A stretch of DNA of 11,817 nt from NCBI GenBank assembly GCA_007128045.1, contig SKYG01000235.1, forward strand, positions 1 through 11,817. Reading direction: 5' to 3'. This DNA is from Bacteroidales bacterium. GTDB taxonomy: Bacteria > Bacteroidota > Bacteroidia > Bacteroidales > UBA7960. Position 1 is the first letter of the stretch; each line of letters begins with the position of its first letter. Of the stretch, positions 7,512-11,817 are shown piece after piece. The notes under the pieces were generated by a model that worked only from the letters and a program-made list of their open reading frames with translations, made no database searches and was not told where the DNA came from. Made by a program: the position numbers and the translations under genes.

Positions 7512-8577
7512 CCTTAAGGGCAATGTGTCCCAATTCTTTTAACGCTTCCTGTTCCGTGTAAACGGCTCTTCCCTTTCTTGATATCACTTCCCAGGCGATA
7601 ATGCTTCCGATATCATCGATACCACCATTGCTATCGGGTTTGCTTAACAGCTCGAACGTATCTGCATCTTTCATTTTGACTGCCTGGTTGAAGTCCTGGT
7701 GAATGATCAGCAAGTCACCCCGGCCCTCTATAGCTGCTTTATATATTTCCTGAAGATCTGTCAGCACCTTGCTTTGCGAAATGGCCTCCTTGAGCTCTGT
7801 GATGGCTTCGGTCTTTTTTTCTTTCTGATGCTTTCTGACAATATTCCATGCTTGTGCGGCGATGGTGTGGTTTGCCGTATCATTGTAGTTGATGTTTGCA
7901 TGGCCAAGATACACCCCCGGTTTATCGGCCACCTGCATCAGCAGGCTGTAATTGTTCTGGGTAGAGATCACCACACACCGCATCCCGGTTTCGTTAATCA
8001 CCCTTACCAATGATTTATCGATGCCATTCAGGTATTCTCTGATCATATTATCTACCTGCTTGGCATCACTTGCCCTGTCTTTGTTGGTTAAAAAATGGGG
8101 GTTCTCAGCAAAGGGAAATCCTTCAGCCTTTATTTCTTCTGAGATTCCATCGTTCAAGGCGGAAAACAAACGTGTACCACTTTGTGAAACCAGTAATATC
8201 AGATATTCTTCACTCCTGTTATAGTTTTTTATCAGTGGGCGTACGACAAAGCCATCTGAGATAGATACGCTATTTTGTTGCGTTGGCCAGGTAGATCTGA
8301 TGATCTCTTTGGTTTGTTTGGATAAAAAGATATGCATACTCTCCAGGTTTCTGCTTACATCAACTTCTTCCGGTATACTGCGCAGTTCTTTAAGCAGATT
8401 GACTGTTTCACGTTTATCAAACTGCTGTAATAGTCTGTCTTCAGCCTCCCTACAAAGGTTTTTTAGCAACAATTTATCTTTTGCATTGTCAGGACGCGTT
8501 CTGTGTGTATTCAGTGAAATAGTTACACAAGGATTGTTTTTTTCTGATGCCAGCTTTACCAATGTTTCTTTTTGCAT
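7501..8577 (-). CDS. baeRF-family protein (bacterial eRF1/Pelota-like release factor homologue)
   Basis: 358 residues, no signal peptide or membrane segment. The N-terminal part (10-50: NPCVTISLNTHR ... KLLLKNLCREAEDRL) matches the opening of baeRF_family3-type proteins (pattern PCVSIYxPTHR...LKNLLREAE). The middle part (105-140: DGFVVRPLIK ... YLILLVSQSGTRLF) matches their VRPL...LLALSQ core. The C-terminal part (about 268-345: TDLQEIYKAAIEGRGDLLIIHQ ... IISRKGRAVY-like) is the eRF1/Pelota domain-3-like region. There is no GGQ peptide-release motif, as is usual for many baeRFs. Comparative genomics has proposed ribosome-associated or ribosome-rescue roles for this class; biochemical evidence is thin, so the function remains inferred. 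It is transcribed away from the SLC13 gene and towards the desaturase. Confidence 0.75.
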   Translation of the reverse strand: MQKETLVKLASEKNNPCVTISLNTHRTRPDNAKDKLLLKNLCREAEDRLLQQFDKRETVNLLKELRSIPEEVDVSRNLESMHIFLSKQTKEIIRSTWPTQQNSVSISDGFVVRPLIKNYNRSEEYLILLVSQSGTRLFSALNDGISEEIKAEGFPFAENPHFLTNKDRASDAKQVDNMIREYLNGIDKSLVRVINETGMRCVVISTQNNYSLLMQVADKPGVYLGHANINYNDTANHTIAAQAWNIVRKHQKEKKTEAITELKEAISQSKVLTDLQEIYKAAIEGRGDLLIIHQDFNQAVKMKDADTFELLSKPDSNGGIDDIGSIIAWEVISRKGRAVYTEQEALKELGHIALKVRY

Positions 8578-8775
8578 ATTCTTACAGGAATTAATGGTTA
8601 TTACTATTTTTCAGGATATCTTCCTATATATACAACAGAATAACATCCTGGTTGTTTTAAGTTTTCCCGGTAATTGTTTTATTTTTGTTTGGTCATTTCT
8701 ATAAAAACCGGATAAGCCTTCTTTCCGGGTGAGAACGTCATCAATGGGAGAATACTTCCTGTAATAACCTTAATT
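8578..8775. other. Divergent intergenic region between the baeRF-like and SLC13 genes
   Basis: This 198-bp AT-rich spacer must hold the start signals of both divergent genes. TATTTTTG at 8680-8687 on the plus strand fits the -7 form TAnnTTTG, but no convincing TTTG lies 19-21 bp before it, so it is only a weak candidate promoter for the transporter. No clear promoter is seen for the minus-strand gene. It also contains a terminator-like hairpin, listed separately. Confidence 0.5.
8702..8728 (-). terminator. Hairpin with T-tract on the minus strand, upstream of the baeRF-like gene
   Basis: Positions 8708-8716 pair with 8721-8728 (CCGGA, one bulged T, AAG against CTTTCCGG) around a CCTT loop, giving eight base pairs. 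Read on the minus strand, the stem is followed directly by TTTTTAT (8707-8701), the layout of an intrinsic terminator. It lies about 130 nt before the baeRF-like start codon. It could block antisense transcription from the transporter side, or act as an attenuator if the baeRF promoter lies above it. On the plus strand it would sit in the transporter leader. Confidence 0.4.
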
Positions 8776-10545
8776 ATGGATCATCACATTGTTTTTGGCA
8801 CGCTGATATTGGTATTGATACTTTTCGCCTGGGGGCGCATCCGGCATGATCTCGTTGCTCTGATAGCCTTATCGATATTGGTCATTTTCGGGGTCACTGA
8901 TCCTGATGTTGCTTTTAGAGGGTTTGGGCATCCTGCTGTAATCACGGTTGCTGCGGTACTTGTAATTGGGAAGGCTCTTGAATTCTCCGGCTTGATAGAT
9001 CTGCTGGGTAAGTGGGTGATGAAGCTGGGAGATAATCTTATATTACAGATTTTTACGCTATCTGTTCTGGTTGCTATAGCATCGGCATTTATGAATAATG
9101 TAGGAGCTTTGGCGATCATGATGCCTGTTGCTATACATCTTGCCCGCAAGAGTGGAAATCCGCCTTCTTATTTACTTATGCCTATTGCATTTGCCTCCTT
9201 ACTGGGTGGACTGACGACACTTATTGGAACTCCACCCAACATTATCATAGCCACTTTCAGGGCTGATGAAATGGGCCAGGCTTTTAGCATGTTTGATTTT
9301 TCGAAGGTTGGGGTATTTATCCTTATTGCCGGGATCGTGTTCATTACACTTTTAGGATGGCGTTTAATTCCGAAACGGACAACCAAAAAATCGGATAACG
9401 CATTATTTACCATTGATGATTATATCACAGAGATGGAAGTGGTAAAGGGTTCCCGCATTATCGGAAAGTCGATTGGTGAGCTTGCTGATATTTCCGATAC
9501 AGAGATACAGGTGTTGGGATTGGTTCGGGACGGGAAACGCATTCATGCTCCAGAACCAGAGGAGGTGTTTAAGATAAAGGATATCTTGATCATTGAAGCT
9601 GACACTGATAATTTGAAAATATTTACGGAAGATGCCAAAGTTAAGCTTGTTGGAGGGAAAAAATTTCGTAAGGATGCCGAGGGATCAGATAAGATAGCCA
9701 TCAATGAGGCTGTAGTTATGGCTGATTCATCTCTTATCGGGCAAACAGCAGCTTCTTTGCGTATGCGTAGTAAGTACGGCATAAACCTGCTAGCGGTAGC
9801 GCGACGGGATCGAAAAATACATAAAAGAATTGACCATGTTATTTTTCAAACAGGTGATGTATTGTTGCTGCAGGGTCGTGAGCATATGTTGGATGAAACT
9901 ATTTCCACAATGGGATGCTTACCCTTAGCACGAAGGGGATTGCGACTTGGGTATAAAACCAAAATTCCTTTGGCTCTTGGTGTTTTTTCTTTAGCAATAA
10001 TAACAGTTGTTGCCGGCCTGTTGCCAGTACAGGTAGCTTTCACTATGTCAGCAATCGTAATGATACTTACAGGAGTTCTGCCCATAAAGCATTTATATAC
10101 CAGTATCGATTGGCCTGTAATTATTTTGCTGGGAGCCATGATCCCGGTTGGGACAGCACTTGAAACGAGTGGTGGTGCCGAAAGAATAGCTGCGATAATT
10201 TTAAACCTTGGTGAGGTCATACCGGCATGGGCTTTGTTGGCGATCATTCTGGTTGTTACCATGTTTTTATCAGACATCATTAATAATGCAGCAACTGTTG
10301 TGCTGATGGCACCTATCGCAATTGGTGTTGCCAATGGTCTCGGATACTCAATTGATCCATTTCTTATGGCTGTGGCAATAGGCGGTTCCTGTGCCTTTCT
10401 TACACCTATAGGGCATCAATCCAATACCCTTGTAATGGGGCCGGGCGGATATAAGTTCACTGATTACTGGCGGATGGGATTACCTCTGGAGTTGATTATC
10501 GTTGTTATTGGCGTGCCGCTTATCATGTTTTTCTGGCCGCTTTAG
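8776..10545 (+). CDS. SLC13/DASS-type transporter with two RCK_C (TrkA-C) domains
   Basis: A 589-residue inner-membrane secondary transporter of the divalent anion:Na+ symporter/ion transporter superfamily. The two inverted halves each show the family signature: MNNVGALAIMMP (106-117) with GTPPN (151-155), and INNAATVVLMAP (502-513) with TPIGHQSN (543-550). Between them a soluble stretch (about 205-390) carries two RCK_C/TrkA-C domains: first about 212-290 (IIGKSIGEL ... KIKDILIIEA), second about 305-380 (SLIGQTAASLRMRSKYGINLLAVAR ... FQTGDVLLLQG). Hydrophobic helices fill 5-200 and 395-588. This architecture is shared with SAC1/SLT-like sulfate transporters, but many members are uncharacterised, so substrate (sulfate, other divalent anion or dicarboxylate) is open. 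The RCK_C domains probably sense a nucleotide or ion. It stands alone as a transcription unit. The start at 8776 places the first helix at residue 5, as expected. Confidence 0.9.
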   Translation: MDHHIVFGTLILVLILFAWGRIRHDLVALIALSILVIFGVTDPDVAFRGFGHPAVITVAAVLVIGKALEFSGLIDLLGKWVMKLGDNLILQIFTLSVLVAIASAFMNNVGALAIMMPVAIHLARKSGNPPSYLLMPIAFASLLGGLTTLIGTPPNIIIATFRADEMGQAFSMFDFSKVGVFILIAGIVFITLLGWRLIPKRTTKKSDNALFTIDDYITEMEVVKGSRIIGKSIGELADISDTEIQVLGLVRDGKRIHAPEPEEVFKIKDILIIEADTDNLKIFTEDAKVKLVGGKKFRKDAEGSDKIAINEAVVMADSSLIGQTAASLRMRSKYGINLLAVARRDRKIHKRIDHVIFQTGDVLLLQGREHMLDETISTMGCLPLARRGLRLGYKTKIPLALGVFSLAIITVVAGLLPVQVAFTMSAIVMILTGVLPIKHLYTSIDWPVIILLGAMIPVGTALETSGGAERIAAIILNLGEVIPAWALLAIILVVTMFLSDIINNAATVVLMAPIAIGVANGLGYSIDPFLMAVAIGGSCAFLTPIGHQSNTLVMGPGGYKFTDYWRMGLPLELIIVVIGVPLIMFFWPL

Positions 10546-10836
10546 TGCTCTGTCAGATTGGGAAAACCAACACGAACCCGGTCATGATCGTGCTTTTGAC
10601 ACTCTCAACAATGAATGCTCCCCGAGTCATTAACCTGCCTTATTCATGCTTTTAATTTTGGTCATATGCGAGGCGTCGTAAGCCGCCGACATAGTATTCT
10701 ATTTCAAGGCTTTCGCAAGAAAGCAGATGGCCTGAATAATTCAGGTTAAAGGCCGTCGGTTTACTGTCTGATCTGGTTACTGTCTGATCTGTATGGTCTT
10801 GTTGCTGTTGTATCAGGTTTCTATCTGATCTGGATA
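10546..10836. other. Convergent intergenic region with hairpins and 16-bp repeats
   Basis: 291 bp between two convergent stop codons. No convincing coding frame is visible. The first 135 bp or so show nothing strong apart from a weak CACGA/TCGTG pair near 10571-10592. From about 10680 on it holds two compact hairpins and then a tandem repeat, listed separately. Any transcription termination for both neighbours must occur here, but no stem followed by a T-run was found. Confidence 0.6.
10686..10759. repeat. Nested inverted repeats: two hairpins inside an outer stem
   Basis: Hairpin 1 is GCTTTC (10709-10714), loop GCAA, GAAAGC (10719-10724); a GNRA-type tetraloop. Hairpin 2 is CCTGAA (10731-10736), loop TAA, TTCAGG (10740-10745). 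CCGAC (10686-10690) can pair with GTCGG (10755-10759) to enclose both, giving a three-way-junction shape. No long T-run follows. It may be a bidirectional terminator, an RNA processing site, or a remnant mobile-element end; it matches no RNA family I know. Confidence 0.45.
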
Positions 10837-10881
10837 CTATCTGATCTGGTTGCTGTATGATTTGGCTACTATCTGATCTGG
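10761..10881. repeat. Degenerate 16-bp tandem repeat, seven units
   Basis: Units of 16 bp with consensus TTACTRTCTGATCTGG start at 10761, 10777, 10802, 10818, 10834, 10850 and 10866, in register except for a 9-bp interruption at 10793-10801. Units at 10802 and 10850 are the most diverged. The last three units lie inside the 3' end of the minus-strand amidase gene, where the reverse-complement unit CCAGATCAGATAGTAR is read in shifting frames because 16 is not a multiple of three. Confidence 0.85.
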
Positions 10882-11817
10882 TTCAGGCCAGGTTCTTAGG
10901 AACTCTGGAGCTCTTCGATGCCTGGTGCCCTGTTCATAAGCATGTGCGATTTCAATCAGGACAGGTTCACTCCAGGCTCTGCCAAAGATAGAAATACCTA
11001 CTGGTAGTTCTTCGATATAACCCATAGGTACTGTAATGTTAGGATAGCCAGCATGCGCGGCAGGGGAGGAGCTCCCCAGCTGAAAGCTATCACCATTTAT
11101 CCAGTCTGTGAACCAGGCAGGACTTCCTGTGGGAGCGATGATGGCATCGAGCTGATAGTCATCCATGACACGGTCTATTCCCTGATTCCTGCTTCCTTCA
11201 TGCATCGCTGCCAGTGCTTTCAGGTATTCCGGGTCGTCAAGACCACCTTTTTCGTTGGCCATTTCAAGGTATTGCTGATTGAAATACATTAGACCAACAG
11301 AGTCGGTTTTATTAAAAGCGATTAGGTTGTCGAGGGTTTTTACTGGAGACTGAGGCCCGAGCGACTGGAAGTATTTATTGAGCCCGTCTTTGTATTCAAA
11401 GAGCATTACCTGGAATGCATGAGCACCTGTTCCTGGTGCAGAAACCGCATCGACCTCGATTACCTCAGCTCCCTGACTTCTAATAAAAGCAACAGCCTGC
11501 TGCATCAATGAGTCTACCTTAAAGTTTCGTCCCATGGCCCCGGTGAAGAAGCCGATCCGCTTCCCTTGCAGTCCGTCGTCATTTAGGAATACGGTATAAT
11601 CTGTAAAATATCTGTTCTGGCTGGCCATGGTTTTTTCATCCCTGTCGTCTATTCCTGTTAAGGCACCTAATACTATGGCAGCATCTTCCACACTACGTGC
11701 CATTGGCCCTGCTATATCCAACGAAAAGGAAATGGGTACGATACCGGTTCGGCTGACCAGTCCGACAGTAGGTTTTATCCCCACGATACCGTTGGCGTGC
11801 GATGGACACACGATCGA
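10837..11817 (-). CDS. Amidase-signature family hydrolase (N-terminal part beyond the window)
   Basis: 326 residues are visible, the carboxyl-terminal part of an enzyme of about 500 residues; the frame continues off the right edge and the GTG at 11811 is internal. The first codons read SIVCPSHANGIVGIKPTVGLVSR, the end of the amidase signature. In this family the serine before I[VR]xPS is the acyl-enzyme nucleophile of the Ser-cisSer-Lys triad, so the first codon in the window (11817-11815) is probably that serine; the lysine and cis-serine lie outside. ISFSLDIAGPMARSVEDAA and the C-terminal SIFGRAWSEPVLIEIAHAYEQGT ... RRAPEF block are typical of stand-alone amidases (peptide-amidase-like) rather than GatA. 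It hydrolyses amide bonds; substrate and cell location are unknown because any signal peptide is outside. The final 15 residues are encoded by the 16-bp repeat. Confidence 0.9.
   Translation of the reverse strand, partial: SIVCPSHANGIVGIKPTVGLVSRTGIVPISFSLDIAGPMARSVEDAAIVLGALTGIDDRDEKTMASQNRYFTDYTVFLNDDGLQGKRIGFFTGAMGRNFKVDSLMQQAVAFIRSQGAEVIEVDAVSAPGTGAHAFQVMLFEYKDGLNKYFQSLGPQSPVKTLDNLIAFNKTDSVGLMYFNQQYLEMANEKGGLDDPEYLKALAAMHEGSRNQGIDRVMDDYQLDAIIAPTGSPAWFTDWINGDSFQLGSSSPAAHAGYPNITVPMGYIEELPVGISIFGRAWSEPVLIEIAHAYEQGTRHRRAPEFLRTWPEPDQIVAKSYSNQIR

Noticed and set aside
8300..8704. 134-residue plus-strand open frame across the baeRF-like gene start and the divergent spacer
   Set aside because: Most of it is antisense to a recognised protein; the hydrophobic tail comes from T-rich spacer DNA and no family resemblance is seen.
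9846..10334. 162-residue open frame on the minus strand inside the SLC13 gene
   Set aside because: Its sequence is a shadow of the transporter's hydrophobic codons and it has no recognisable domain; the plus-strand gene is unambiguous.
5287..10545. A single multi-gene system joining the NDK-like, desaturase, baeRF-like and SLC13 genes
   Set aside because: Strands differ, separate promoters are present, and no shared pathway links them; proximity alone is not enough.
10761..10881. CRISPR array
   Set aside because: The 16-bp units are directly adjacent without unique spacers, so this is a simple degenerate tandem repeat.

Overview
The window looks like chromosomal DNA of a Bacteroidota bacterium that has a type IX secretion system (T9SS). 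The evidence is a surface protein with a C-terminal T9SS sorting domain, a SusC-independent BtuB-type TonB receptor paired with a BtuG-type beta-propeller lipoprotein, an acidic stretch directly after the lipobox cysteine, and two promoters close to the Bacteroidota form (TTTG, about 20 bp, TAnnTTTG). The combination suits an environmental or marine Bacteroidales/Marinilabiliales-like lineage better than Bacteroides itself, but genus cannot be read from this sequence.

Layout. (a) About 1-5212, plus strand: a probable corrinoid (vitamin B12) uptake operon. It holds a 5'-truncated DUF4465-type surface protein with a T9SS tail, a TonB-dependent outer-membrane receptor (BtuB-like), and 17 bp later a DUF5074/YncE-like propeller lipoprotein (BtuG-like). 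Together these would capture substrate at the cell surface and pass it through the receptor to the periplasm. (b) 5287-6312, plus: a 341-aa protein that I read as a highly modified nucleoside diphosphate kinase (NDK) with a long insertion and extra N- and C-terminal parts. It has its own good promoter. (c) 6420-7511, plus: a membrane fatty-acid desaturase with all three histidine boxes and its own promoter. (d) 7501-8577, minus: a baeRF-type (bacterial relative of eRF1/Pelota) protein whose 3' end overlaps the desaturase by 11 bp tail to tail. (e) 8776-10545, plus: an SLC13/DASS-type transporter carrying two RCK_C (TrkA-C) domains in its central loop, divergent from the baeRF gene across a 198-bp spacer. 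(f) 10546-10836: a convergent spacer with hairpins and a degenerate 16-bp tandem repeat. (g) 10837-11817, minus: the C-terminal two thirds or so of an amidase-signature enzyme, cut by the window edge at its nucleophile serine.

The only clear multi-gene system is the B12-type uptake locus. The remaining genes are housekeeping or accessory singletons with separate transcription units. The most unusual points are the insertion-bearing NDK homologue, the use of a T9SS-exported partner in the B12 locus, and the 16-bp repeat that has entered the 3' end of the amidase gene and supplies its last codons and stop. No CRISPR array, insertion sequence, tRNA or rRNA was seen.
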